From NCBI GenBank assembly GCA_037349315.1, contig JBAIAC010000026.1:26627501-26691500 (forward strand): a stretch of DNA of 64,000 bases, in the 5' to 3' direction. The notes beneath the pieces were generated by a model. That model did not search any database. It was not told where the DNA came from and was given only the letters and a program-made list of their open reading frames with translations. The stretch is from Chelydra serpentina (lineage: Eukaryota; Chordata; Testudines; Chelydridae). A program made the position numbers and the translations under genes. Below, piece after piece: positions 43,745 through 54,754 of the stretch; position 1 is the stretch's first letter, and each line of letters opens with the position of its first letter.

Positions 43745-43982
43745 AGGAATATAGCACTGGAAGGGACCTCCTGGGTTGTCAAATCCAGTCCCCTGCTATT
43801 GCAAGCAGCACCATAACACAATCTTATTAATTAATGTATCAAGCTCCATTTTAAAACCAGGTCCCACTGGTAGGCTGTTCCAGAAACTCTCTCCTCTGAT
43901 GATTAGCAAATTAAATTTACTCATGGCCAGTTTGTACCCATTTGTTCCTGTCCCAATATTCTCTTTCAGCTTCAGTAGCTAA
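43745..43982 (-). mobile_element. CR1-like LINE 3'-end fragment
   Basis: The plus strand reads agcactggaagggacctcc and aaatccagtcccctgc, the reversed CR1 3' UTR. It then reads ggctgttccagaaactctc and tggccagtttgtacccatttgttcctgtc, the reversed end of ORF2 of an older subfamily. Confidence 0.8.
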
Positions 43983-45110
43983 ATACTGTAAATACTCGGA
44001 TATGCAATACATCTAGAAAACTGTTTGGTTTCATCGTGACACTCACATGATTTCCAAACACAAGTAAAATGAATTACAGTAGTCATCTGAACAAAAATTC
44101 TCCCCCCCCCCCATCATAGCCAAAATCTTTAGTGAAAACATGGGACATTTTTTCACAAACCCCAGCAAACCAATTTTAATTCTGTTTGTGCTATTTGTGC
44201 AATTTTTTGCCTATTGTTCTAATGAGACGTTTAAGTGATAAAGCTTATGTGAAAGTCTTAACAAGGAGAGATCCTCTCATGGAATAAGTTGTTTTCAGAG
44301 GGATCACAGTAAACAGTGAACATTACTGGACCAGCTCAAGAATGAGTATTTTTATGAATAAATTGGTCCAAACTGGAAAGGAACTCATAAGATGCAGATT
44401 CTCACTCTCTCTTCCCACGAGTGTTCAGTGTTATTCAGCTCTGGGGTTGGTTTAGCTGATCATAGAAATCAGAGCTAATCATGAGATTTGGTTCACATCC
44501 ATCTCCATTTCAGTCATATACAACAAGCCGCTTATTTACAATTACAGATCCCTCCTCCCTTTTTATTCAAAACACTATTTTAAATCAGTTTATTGATAGC
44601 AATGGTCAGGATTTTTTAGGGGGTACCTAAGAGAGCCCTTGAATAGTTTCTGATCTAGTCAATATGTCAAAATATGCATTTAAAAGACAGAAAACAAGGC
44701 ATTTTATGATCAGCTACTTATATGCACTCCATGGAAAAATCTGCTTTGCTTCCAAAACCAGGTAAACACCAGCTCATGGGTTTTCCATTTTCATTTCTGA
44801 CCCCTGCTGCAACTTCAGGTTCATGAAGACATGGTTTTGGTGAATATATTTTATGTCATGTTTCCTAGTACAATGTTTTGACCATATATGATTATATAGC
44901 TCACTGGGAGTGGAGAAAATTACACAGTAATTTAGAGAGAAATTCCAAAGGAGTGTGCTCTTCAATTTAGACAGAAATTCACAGCACGTAGTTGTTTGTG
45001 CTAGTTCTAAGCACTGTTTAAACCCACAGTAGCCTGATGTATCATTCAAACAAATGTGATTTATATCTTTGTCTCTTTCTCTCTGTCTGGCATGCAGCTC
45101 ATTATGCATA
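43983..45110. other. No gene recognised
   Basis: AT-rich sequence with a C-run at about 44102-44112; nothing else recognised. Confidence 0.5.
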
Positions 45111-45910
45111 TATTTGCAAGAAAGTAAAATACAGCCACCTGCTTTGTCCACTTCCTGAAGAAAGAGTAGTCCGTTGGAGCTAGCTGGTGGGGACTTGAAA
45201 CCAGGGTGGACCGGCAGCCCCCCTAAGTTCCCCATGTGGCAGCAGCCCAGCAGGCTACCAATTGCTGCAGTTCAGCTGTCCCTTCCCACACTGCCATGTG
45301 CTGCTCCTCCTGCCCTCTGCCTTGGAGCTGCTCCCAGGAGCCTCCTGCTTGCTGTGCGGGGGGGAAGAGGGGGAGACAGCAGCTAATGTCAGGGTGTCTC
45401 TCTCCCCCCGCTTACCCCATCTCCATAGAGCAGGACGGGGACAGGACAGGGCTCAGGATGGAGGGAGCTTGCTGGCAGCAGCTCCTGTCCCAACTTGCTG
45501 ATCTACTTAAAAAGGCAATGTACTTAGAGTGGGGTCAGCATACTTAAAGGGGCAATGCACATTTCTCTCTCACATAGGGTGTGTCTCTGTCTGCCATACT
45601 GTCTTTCCTCCCTCTATTCGTGCTGCCTTGTAGAGTGAGGCTACATTAACAACGTGTTAACCCTTGAGGGCTCAGCCGAGTGCTAGTTCATCATTTAGCA
45701 GTAAGGCATTCCCTGGGAAATATCCCAGCCTCTGACTTCAGCACCTCAAAATTATGTATACAATTCTTTTGTCTGGTGAAAAATGTTCCTGAAACCTAAC
45801 CCCTCTATTTACAGTAATTGTATGGTGAAATTGGATTTGCTTAACATCGTTTCGCTTAAAGTCACATTTTTCAAGAACATAACTACAACATTAAGCGAGG
45901 AGTTACTGTA
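45111..45910 (-). mobile_element. Truncated non-autonomous transposon-like repeat
   Basis: On the minus strand it begins at 45910 with tacagtaactcctcgctta and attgtagttatgttcttg, then gcgaaacgatgttaagc. This is the terminus of a repeat of about 1.2 kb that I recognise as abundant in turtles. It continues through a ggcaatgcac / aaaggcaatgtacttagagtgggg segment and a GC-rich centre (45240-45470), and stops near 45120 without the second terminus. Open frames at 45174-45547 are compositional. Superfamily uncertain. Confidence 0.65.
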
Positions 45911-47293
45911 AAGGTACTGCAACTACTGTGATGAAATACACAATAGAAACACCCAGATGTTTATTAAACTATGACATGATCTACACAGTTTAGATTTGCT
46001 ATAGAGTTCTTTAAATATTACCATTATGTGGGAGCAGGATTTTCTTCCCCGAGGCTCTGTTTTCACACAAGAAATAGAAAATGTATTATCAAGTTTCCAG
46101 AGTATAAAAATATCCTATAGATGTTGGTTAAACAGAGCACCCACAAAGAAAACCTATGCTATTTAAATCAATTAGCATTTGTTGCACCTACTGGAATTTC
46201 TGCAAGGGCATATATGCTAGTTTGTACCTTAATTGCCACTCTGTTCCTTACTCAAGCGGTATGATTATGTTTTAATGGTACTTATTTCAATGCTACACTA
46301 CTATTCCTTTCCATCATGCCTTGTGGAATGGGGCTGTTGAACATTCTCATTGCTTTTCTCCGATATGTACTTTCAACTACCCATGTTACTAGCTCCCCCA
46401 GCGGTGCAGTTTATAACTGCATTTATGGAACAGATGAAATCTGGAGTCTGCAGTGAGCCAATACAGCAGCTCTTCTGTGGTCTATTGTTTCCAGTCAGCC
46501 CTGCTTATGATGATGTGCAGTTGATGTTAGGGGTGAGGTCACTGCTGAATTAAGCCATTGAGTGGCTTCTTTTGTGTACATTTTCTTCTCCTGTTTAACA
46601 TGCTTTTAAAGGATGGGGTGGAGTACAGAAGAAATAGAACAAGCTCCAGGGCTCAACCCAGTTATGACCTGACCCGTGGCTGCATGATGCCACAAGGCAC
46701 ATTAGCTATGAGAAAAATCTGAAGGACACAACCTAAGTAGGGGTTTAGATGTGAAACTAGTGATGCACAACGTTGATTTATCTGGATTGAAGGTCCAATG
46801 TAAGATGTGACAAGGGAGATTAGTTTTGGGTGGAACAATATGCCTTTCATTCCAGCCATATTGAGATGCATTAGAAGGAAAGCAAATGTGTTTGGTTTTG
46901 CTGCACTACACACATTAGTTGTTTATGTGTTTAATCTCTAAAGAAGAAACTGGATAATCACACACCCTATAATTCACACTAAAACCGCCTGTCTCTCTGG
47001 TCCCAGCAAAGATTTAATAGCAAATCACCGTAGTGAGGCCACATATTATTACAGTGTTATTTTATTTTAGTCACGTAAAAGCACCGTGCATGTTCTATGA
47101 TGCACAGCCTTGCTTTTTTTTTTTTTTACTCTGTGTGTGTTCACTTGAGACCAATTCTTCTTTCATTCAAATCCAGGGGAATTTTGCTGTTTATTTCAGT
47201 GGGTGCATGATTGAGCCCTTTAGTCATTTTCAATTGTTGTTCCAGTAATAATTCTTAGTTGTTCTTAAACAATGTGTATATAGTTCTGTAAAT
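45911..47293. other. No gene recognised
   Basis: No recognised domain or repeat with definable ends. Plus-strand open frame 46350-46553 has no family match I can name. Confidence 0.5.
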
Positions 47294-47674
47294 TTAGGCC
47301 TTGTCTATACTACACAGTTTTGTCAGCCAAAGAGTGGAATGTACACACTACAATGCTACTTCTGCCAAGAAAACTCTCCTGCTTTGCCGACAAAATAAAA
47401 CCACCTCGATGAGAGGCAGAGAGCGTTTTGTGGGAAAGTTACATGGACAAATTGTCACAGTAGATATTACATTCATTTTGTCACTGTAAATGACCTCCAG
47501 GAAGTATCCCACAATAACCATCCTGACCGTTCTGGTCAGCAATTTAAACTTCGATGCCCTGCACCCAAATACACAGGCATCCGCCCCTCCCCCTTTAAAC
47601 GTCCAGGAATTTTTGAAATTCCACTTCCTGTTTGCTCAGCATGGACAGCTCACATCACATCTTCGCAGCTGACC

Positions 47675-49404
47675 ATGGCAGCTCCACGCAGGAAATGATC
47701 TCCCACTTGGAGCACACCTGAGTTGTTGGATCTGCTGGCACTGTGGGGAGAGGAGACTGTGCAGTCCCTGCTCCGCTCCAGCCATGGGAACTTCAATATC
47801 TATGGGCAGATTTCTCATGGCTTGTTGGATAAGGGCTATGGATGGGATAGAGAGTGTTGCCATGCAAAGATAAAGGAGCTGAGGCAGGCATACCAGAAGG
47901 CAAGGGAGGCAAACTGATGCTTTGGTGCTGCGCCGAAGACCTGAAGACCAAGGAGCTTCTATAAGGAGCTGGCCGCCATCCTGGGTGGTGACCCCACCTC
48001 CACCACCAGGAGCCCCATGGATACTTTGCTGGGGCTGGAGGCGCCGACAGTGGACCTAACCCTGATGACGAAGTAGCGGACGAGGAGATTGAGTTGCAGG
48101 ATGACGTGGAGCACACGCCAGGGTTGTCCAGTGGTGTTGCGAGTCAGGTCCTCTTTTTCACTCTGGAGGGGTCTAGCCAGTCCCAGCTGTCCATCTCTGG
48201 TGTGCATGATGCAGGAGAGGGGAGCCTGGTAAGTGATCTTTTTGAGTTGATGATGCTCACTTATATGAGGTGGAGCTCATATGTCCTTTTCTCTGCATAT
48301 TCTAGAAGTGGGTGAAGGGACAGAAATGTACAAGACTAGATGTGTTTGAGTGTACTCCACATTCCCCTGTGCAGCTAAGTAGTGCAGTGGAACAGTGTGT
48401 TAATGCACACCAAGATTTCACAGGAGTCCTCCAGAGAGATCTCCGGGAAGCTTTCCTGCAGGTACTTCCCAATCCTCTGCCGAAAGTTCCTTGGCAGAAC
48501 TGTTTTGTTCCATCCTCAATTGTAGAAAACTTTGCTGCATCAGCCAGCAATCACTTGTGCAGGGACCAAAGCAGCACACAGGAAGCAGCATAGGGACCAG
48601 GTCTGAAGCCACATATGTGCGGGAGATGCACTCTTGCATCAATGCTTACCCGCAGGAGTGAGATATTGGCTTCAATGAACCCTGCCTATAGAAAATGGTG
48701 GCAGAATTTACAATATTGTCTCTAGTCGCCTGCATTGATCTCCTTAAAAAGACACCTAGACCCTCTGCCCCATCTTGAACACCCAGCCCCCACCAGGGCT
48801 GAACTCACCATGTTTAGGGTGTTTGACAAGATGTGTGCTTGCCAAGGGACATTTAGAAAGTGATCAGTATGTTAAAAGAGGTGTATTTTATGACAATAAT
48901 TTGTTACTGTGCATGAACAAACAATCATGTTTCTGTATATTTTTTTTTCTGATTCTGCAGATATGGCCTCCAGGGGGACCCCATACACACTGGCGGAGCA
49001 TCTCCAATGGATAAGGAAGCGATCAAGGAGGAGCAAGGAGAACATGTTCTGAGAGGTGCTCCAATCCTCAGAGGTCGGAAAAAAGAACACGCAGGAAATT
49101 GAGAGAGATCCTGAAGAAAAAATTTAAAATGGAAAGGCAGGACAGAAAGGAGAGTGATCAGCACATTGTAAAGTGCCAGGAGTGGATGATAAAAGTGAAG
49201 GAGGAGCAAACAGATATGTTGAAGTCCCTAATCATGCTCCAGGTGGAACACATGCATGCTCACCCCTCACACCCACCCCACCCCACAGCCAATACAGAAC
49301 TGCTTTTTATGCCCTCCCCAAACTCCTCCCACACATTCCTTGCAACTTCCCAGAAGATCTCAGTACCCTGTTCACTCCATCCCCTTGGACAGCTTCCAAA
49401 ATGA
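47675..49404 (+). pseudogene. Harbinger Myb/SANT-like DNA-binding protein pseudogene
   Basis: An ATG at 47675 is followed by a TGA at codon 8. The same frame then reads TPELLDLLALWGEE, YGQISHGLLDKGY and AKIKELRQAYQKAREAN, a Myb/SANT-like trihelix DNA-binding domain (to 47917) typical of the accessory protein of Harbinger transposons. The acidic stretch (about 47990-48230) contains LFFTLEGSSQSQLSISGVHDAG. After GEGSL the DNA reads gtaagt (48229-48234), a perfect splice donor. Sequence after an acceptor-like tctgcag (48954-48960) resumes with a basic/coiled-coil-like region (RKKFKMERQDRKESDQ at 49110-49160) and a proline/histidine-rich tail ending near 49404 (PNSSHTFLATSQK). At least one frameshift lies after the domain. 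Confidence 0.78.
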
Positions 49405-49685
49405 CAGTTGGATTTACACACAGCTATGAGCACCCACACTGTCCTGCACTATTGCCCTTCCCACCAAGCCTCATGTGTTTGTTGTTAATTGATATTTAAT
49501 AAAATACTACATGTTTAAAAGATAACCAATTTTTATTTGTCTCCTACACATGGTGGTTGCTGCTGGTAGTAGTACATAGTGGCTCTTTGATCATTTGCTG
49601 ACTACAAATCCCGGTCACGAATCATCATAATTTTCATGCAAGGCGGCAAGTTAAAGCATGGCAGAGTGCTGTATAGAAAAACACA

Positions 49686-51340
49686 TTACCGGGGCTCATT
49701 ATCAAAATGTTGCCTTAAAGCCTCCCTGACTCAAATAGCCCTCTTTTATGCCCCTCTAATAGACCTGGTATATGGCTGCTCAAATTCATAAGAACATAAG
49801 AATGGCTATACTGGGTCAGACCAAAAGTCCATCCAGCCCAGTATCCTGTCTACCAACAGTGGCCAATGCCAGGTGCCCCAGAGGGAGTGAACCTAACAGG
49901 TAAAGATCAAGTAATCTCTCTCCTGCCATCCATCTCCACCCTCTGACAAACAGAGGCTAGGGACACCATTCCTTACCCATCCTGGCTAATAGCCATTAAT
50001 GGACTTAACTGCCTCAATTTATCTAGTTCCTTCAAAACCTCCTCAGACAAGGAGTTCCACGGGTTGACTATGCACTGTCTGAAGAACTTCCTTTTATTTG
50101 TTTTAAACCTGCTGCCCATTTAATTTAATTTGGTGGCCCCTAGTTCTTATATTTTGGGAACAAGTAAATAACTTTCTCATTCACTTTCTCCACATCACTC
50201 ATGATTTTATATACCTCTATCATATCCCCCCTTAGTCTCCTCTTTTCCAAGCTGAAAAGTCCTAGCCTCTCTAATCTCTCCTCATATGGGACCCATTTCA
50301 AACCCCTAATTCAGGAGCCAGGCAGGTCACCGCTGCACTCCCCCCCAGGAGAAACTTTTCACCCTTAGCCTTATGATGGAGTGCAGAGCAGGCTGCTATG
50401 ACCATGGGAATGTTTTCCTCGTTTAGGTCTACCCTGTCAAAAAGGCAGCACCAGCATGCTTTTAATCTGCCAAAGGCACATTCCATGGTCGTTCTGCACC
50501 TGCTCAGCCTATTATTGAAGCATTCTTTGCTGCTGTCTGGGTTTCCTGTGTAAGGCTTCATGAGCTATGGGAATAAGGGGTATGCTGGGTCTCCCAGGAT
50601 CACTATGTGCATTTCAACATCCCCCACTGGAATCTTCTGATTGAGAAAGAAAGTTGCTGCTTCAAGGTTTCCATACAGGCCAGTGTTCCTGAAGATGCGT
50701 GTGTCATGCACCTTCCTGGGCCACCCTGCGTTGATGTCAATGAACTGCCCACAGTGATCCAGAAGTGCCTGCAATACCACAGAGAAGTACCCCTTTCCAT
50801 AGATGTATTCCATCGCAAGATGATCTGGAGTAAAATTTGGAATATGCATGCCATCGATTGCCCCGCCACAGTTAGGAAATCCTATTGCCACAAAGCCATC
50901 CACTATTTCACGCACATTGGCAAGAGTCAATCCTTTATAGCAGGATGTGATTAATGGCCCTACACACTTATGTTAATGCAGGCCCACGGGGCAACTTCCT
51001 GACTCCAAACCGATTAACAACCAAGTGGTAGGATTCTGGAGTTGCCCAACTTCCACATTGTGATCACCACACACTGCTCCACCGAAAGGGTAGCTATCAT
51101 TTTGGTGTCCTTGCACCACAGTGCTGGCGTGAGCTCTGCACACAGTTCCAGGAAGATTGTTTTCTGCAACTGAAAGTTCTGCAGCCATTGCCCATCATGC
51201 TCAACCTGCAAAATGATGCCCACCACTCAGTGCTTGTTTCATGAGCCCAAACGCAAATGTCCACCGTGTTCAGCTGCTCCATCAATGCCAAAAGTAATCT
51301 GGTGTTTCTTTCCAAGGCACACAGCAGGTTAGGCAACTCT
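49686..51340 (-). pseudogene. HARBI1-like: HARBI1-like DDE transposase pseudogene
   Basis: N-terminal remnants at 51340-50940 are spread over several frames: KTIFLELCAELTPAL and SVEQCVVITMWKL correspond to the helix-turn-helix region of Harbinger transposases. The catalytic part runs from 50930: GGAIDGMHIP holds the first Asp, INAGWPRKVHD follows, then VILGDPAYPLFP holds the second Asp. A TAG stop at 50567-50565 comes next, and the same frame continues to TTMECAFGRLKA with the catalytic Glu. So the DDE residues survive. A CR1 copy at 49789-50307 splits the C-terminus; beyond it the minus strand resumes EQPYTRSIRGA and ALRQHFDNEPR with a stop at 49686. Damage is one nonsense codon in the core, at least one frameshift, two stops in the tail, and the CR1. 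Confidence 0.88.
49789..50307 (-). mobile_element. CR1 inserted into the Harbinger transposase
   Basis: The plus strand begins taagaacataagaatggcta and tactgggtcagaccaaaagt (reversed CR1 3' end). It runs to ctaatctctcctcatatggg, the ORF2 EERLxxLGLF region, where it is 5' truncated. AATTCA is duplicated exactly at 49783-49788 and 50308-50313. Removing the CR1 and one AATTCA restores continuity of the transposase reading frame across the junction. The 3' subfamily is that of 1532-1909 and 15285-16057. Confidence 0.93.
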
Positions 51341-51355
51341 GATTCATGTTCAGAT

Positions 51356-52117
51356 CATTTGACCAACAAAGTACTACTCTTAGGAAGGACCAATCAGTTG
51401 CACACATACAAAATGGGAAATGACCGCCTGGGAAGGAGTGCTGTGGAAACAGATCTGGGGTCATAGTGGACCACACGTTAAATATGAGTCAACAGTATAA
51501 TACTGTTCCAAAAAAAAAGCAAACATCATTCTGGGATGTATTAGCAGGAGTGTTGTAACAAGACACAAGAAGTAATTCTTCCACTCTACTTCACACTGAT
51601 TAGGCCTCAACTGGAGTAATGCGTCCAGTTCTGGGTGCCACATTTCATGAAAGATGTGGACAAACTGGAGAAAGTCCAGAGAAGAGCAACAAAAATTATG
51701 AAAGGTCTAGAAAACATGACCTATGAGGGAAGATTGAAAAAACTGGCTTTGTTTAGTCTGGAAAAGAGAAGACTGAGAGGGGACATGATAACAGTTTTCA
51801 AGTCCATAAAAGTTTGCTACAGGGGAGGGAGAAAAATTGTTCTTCTTAACAGACAAGGATAGGATAAGAAGTAATGAGCTTAAATTGCAGCAAGGGAGGT
51901 TTAGGTTGGACATCAGGGAAAACTTCCTGTCAGGGTGGTTAAGCACTGCAATAAATTGCCTAGGGAGGTTGTGGAATCTCCATCACTGGAGATTTTTAAG
52001 AGCAGGTTAGACATACACTTGTCAGGGATGGTCTAGATAATATTTATTCCTGCCACAAAGCAGGGGACTGGACTAGATGACCTCTCGAGGTCCCTTCCAG
52101 TTCTATGATTCTATGAC
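51356..52117 (+). mobile_element. CR1 inserted in the Harbinger 5' region
   Basis: The plus strand carries ORF2 C-terminal sequence: gaccaatcagttgcacacat, tatgagtcaacagtataata, and a frame reading [25 protein letters not shown] at 51635-51720. The 3' UTR follows, ending gacctctcgaggtcccttcc and tctatgattctatgacc. It belongs to the ATTCTATG-ending subfamily group, unlike its neighbour at 49789, so two CR1 lineages hit the same transposon. Boundaries of the 5' truncation are approximate. Confidence 0.88.
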
Positions 52118-52497
52118 CATCTATGATGTGTCTATAACGGTGACCATAACAGTAGGGATCCATCCTTTCAGACAGAGATGGCAATTGTACAGTAAACAAG
52201 GGCAACTGGAAAATGCCATAAACCAGTCGGAAGCCCATGGAATGCTGGGATGGAAAGAACTGCATCATGGGACATTGAACCCACACCCATGATGCACTGC
52301 AATCCACTCCACCTTCCTACAACTCCTATCTGTAGAAGGTAGCAAGTAGTACACTGGGATAGCTACCCACAGTGCACTGCTCTCACTGCATCCATATGGA
52401 TACACTGTGGTGACCATGTACAAGTGATGTAATTGTACTGTTTTTTGATTGTCAGCTTAACTTGCATTGATAAAACCTGTAGTGTAGACAGAGCCTA

Positions 52498-53539
52498 ACA
52501 CAGTGCTTTACAAACCAAAATTAAGAGCCAGGTTGTGCTTAACCCAGAGCAAACTTGTAAAGGAACACAGCGAGCCTTCAACTGCAACCCCTGCAATGAT
52601 AGCTGAGAGATGGAGCAGTGGGTGTACTTTGTGAGCTGAGGGTAATTAGTGTAAACGCATAAAAAGGACAAAGGTGATTATCTTGATAGTCAGTGTTACC
52701 TGTTTTGTTTTTAAAGGCTTAGGAAAATCTTTAGTGCAGAGTGTGACTAAAATTTTAATAGTAAGAGAGGCATTAAAAGGCCTGGATGAATTTAGTAATG
52801 TTAACTTTATTAAAATCAAACTTATAGAAAAAAAGAGGAAAAGATTAAATTATTTACATTTTTGGCAAGCAAAACTTTCAAATGCCTTCTCCAGGTCCCA
52901 GCACACACTTCGGATGCACTCCGCTCAGAAGCTTCTTTTTCTATTAGGAGAAACGCTGAGGTTAAGTAAATAAGATTGTTTCCAAGTGGCTGTTCTATCC
53001 ATTATCCTCAATTTCCGTTTGTATATCCTCATATGTAATGAGGCATAATCTAAAGTTCTAAGGTAGTTACAATGCCCAACATGGTACTGTAGTGTGACCA
53101 AGCAATTGTAAAAAAATAATGGAATACTTATCAGCTCGGTGGCTTGGCTTCTATTTTGCACCTTGATGTTTTTAGGTTTACAGTCAATTACAACAGCTAC
53201 TAAATATTTTCCCAGTAGACAACATCTGGTTGCCTAGTAGCAACAACAGGAGATGTTCGAAGCAGCATCAAGGAGACCATTTTACTTAGTATGTCCTCTT
53301 GCCAAAAATTTAAAGTATCCCTCCCAGAGACTCATGGAACAACAGGTATAATTAAAGAACTTGCATATGGAGAGAGAGTATTTACTGTTTTTCTTCCCAT
53401 AACTGTTTTTCTTATTATATCTAGGTTACAGCTGTAGTTACTCGGCACTGCAAAATTAATTGTTACCCACTCTATGCAGTAACAACATCAATTACAATAC
53501 CGTCAATTCTGATAAGTTGGAAAATGTCAATGACCAGCA

Positions 53540-53573
<34 letters not shown>

Positions 53574-53634
53574 TTTTAAAACAGCTTAAATCTGTGTCAA
53601 ATAAAACTGTTTAGACATTGCTGTTTGATCTGTT
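52498..53634. other. No gene recognised; (TG)n microsatellite
   Basis: Contains a TG-repeat array at 53542-53572. Otherwise no recognised features. Confidence 0.55.
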
Positions 53635-53639
53635 ATATG

Positions 53640-54749
53640 TGTGATGGTGTACCCCATAAAACTGTATGGGGAGATGCTTATAAATGTATACATGATGTAA
53701 CTGGACTATGCTTTATGCTACATGTGCCATGTAACATATATCTGTGAAAGTTATGACCTACTGAATGTATTCCTCCCGTTTATATGCATGTATCATTGTT
53801 GTAGTTGAAGTTATGAATATTGGTTGTATTTCTTGAGAAAGGAATGTGCAGGTTAAGTGCCCAGTCAAGAAGCACTTAACAGACAATAGAATTTGCAGAC
53901 ACCAGTCCACATCTGAACTTTGCCAGGAATGTGGCTGGTCTGAGAAGGAAATGAGTTGTGCATAGACAGGTGACTTGTCCATGTGACCCCAACTCCATTT
54001 GGTAACTGGATGCCACACAGGGAGAGGGAGGGGTGTCCACCCAGAGGAGAAAATCTATTTAAACCCCGAGGAAACCCCTCCATTTTGTCTTCAGCTGGCT
54101 AAAGAAAGAAGCTCTCCACCCCCCAAGGACACCTGAAAGAGACTGAACAAAGGACAAAGACATTAGGGGGGTGAGTGATTGCTGGACCCAGGCTAGAAGG
54201 AAGATAGCCTGTTTACTGGACCTAGTGAGGTTTTTATCTGTACACAGGGTGATTAGACATAGAACTGCGTGTTCTATTTTATTTAGTAATTCACTTTGTT
54301 CTGTCTGTCACTACTTGAAATCACTTAAATCCTATTTTCTGTACTTATTAAAATCACTTTTTACTTACGTTTCCTGGAGTACGAGTTGTTACCTGGGGAA
54401 GGCAAACAGCTGTGCATATCTTTCTATCTTTGAAATAGAAGGTGAACTATTTATGAGTTTACCCTGTATAAGCTTTATACAGGGTAAAATGGATTTATTA
54501 AGGGTTTGAACCTCTTTGGAAGTTGGACACCTGGATGTCAAAGGCAAGAGCGCTTCCAGGAGCCTTACAGTTGTTAGTGGACTTGGCTCGGACCTGGGTC
54601 TGTGTTTGCAGCAGATCAGTGGAATCTGGCTCAAAACAGACAGGATTCGGGAGTCCCAAGCTGGAAAAGGCCTGGAAGCAGGGGCAGAAGTAGCCTTGGC
54701 ACACCAGGTGGCAGCACCAAGCAGGTCTCTGTGGTCCCAACCCGTCACA
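53640..54749 (+). repeat. 1.1-kb solo LTR with 5-bp target duplication
   Basis: Starts TGTGATGGTG and ends CCCGTCACA (TG...CA with short inverted ends). It is flanked by exact ATATG at 53635-53639 and 54750-54754, the duplication expected from a retroviral or LTR-retrotransposon integrase. Inside are a TATA-like tctatttaaacccc (about 54052), a polyadenylation-like ttattaaaatcac (about 54345) and a palindrome accctgtata-agctt-tatacagggt at about 54461-54485. No coding region is attached, so it is a solo LTR left by recombination between two LTRs. I recognise the family as common in turtles but cannot give its name. Confidence 0.85.
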
Positions 54750-54754
54750 ATATG

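Larger units (their letters stand above)
47297..52494. mobile_element. PIF/Harbinger transposon, two genes, with two nested CR1 copies
   Basis: The inverted ends ggccttgtctatactacaca (47297) and tgtagtgtagacagagcc (to 52494) bound about 5.2 kb. The flanks are TTA on the left and TAA on the right, so the 3-bp TWA target duplication is imperfect. Inside are a Myb/SANT-like protein gene on the plus strand (47675-49404) and a HARBI1-type DDE transposase on the minus strand (49686-51340). This is the expected pair for autonomous Harbinger elements, in which both proteins act together on the element ends. CR1 fragments are inserted at 49789-50307 (in the transposase C-terminus) and 51356-52117 (upstream of it). 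Without them the element is about 3.9 kb. Confidence 0.87.

Noticed and set aside
47675..47917. Host Myb/SANT-domain gene
   Set aside because: A nonsense codon at position 8, location between Harbinger inverted ends, and the paired transposase show it is the transposon's own gene.
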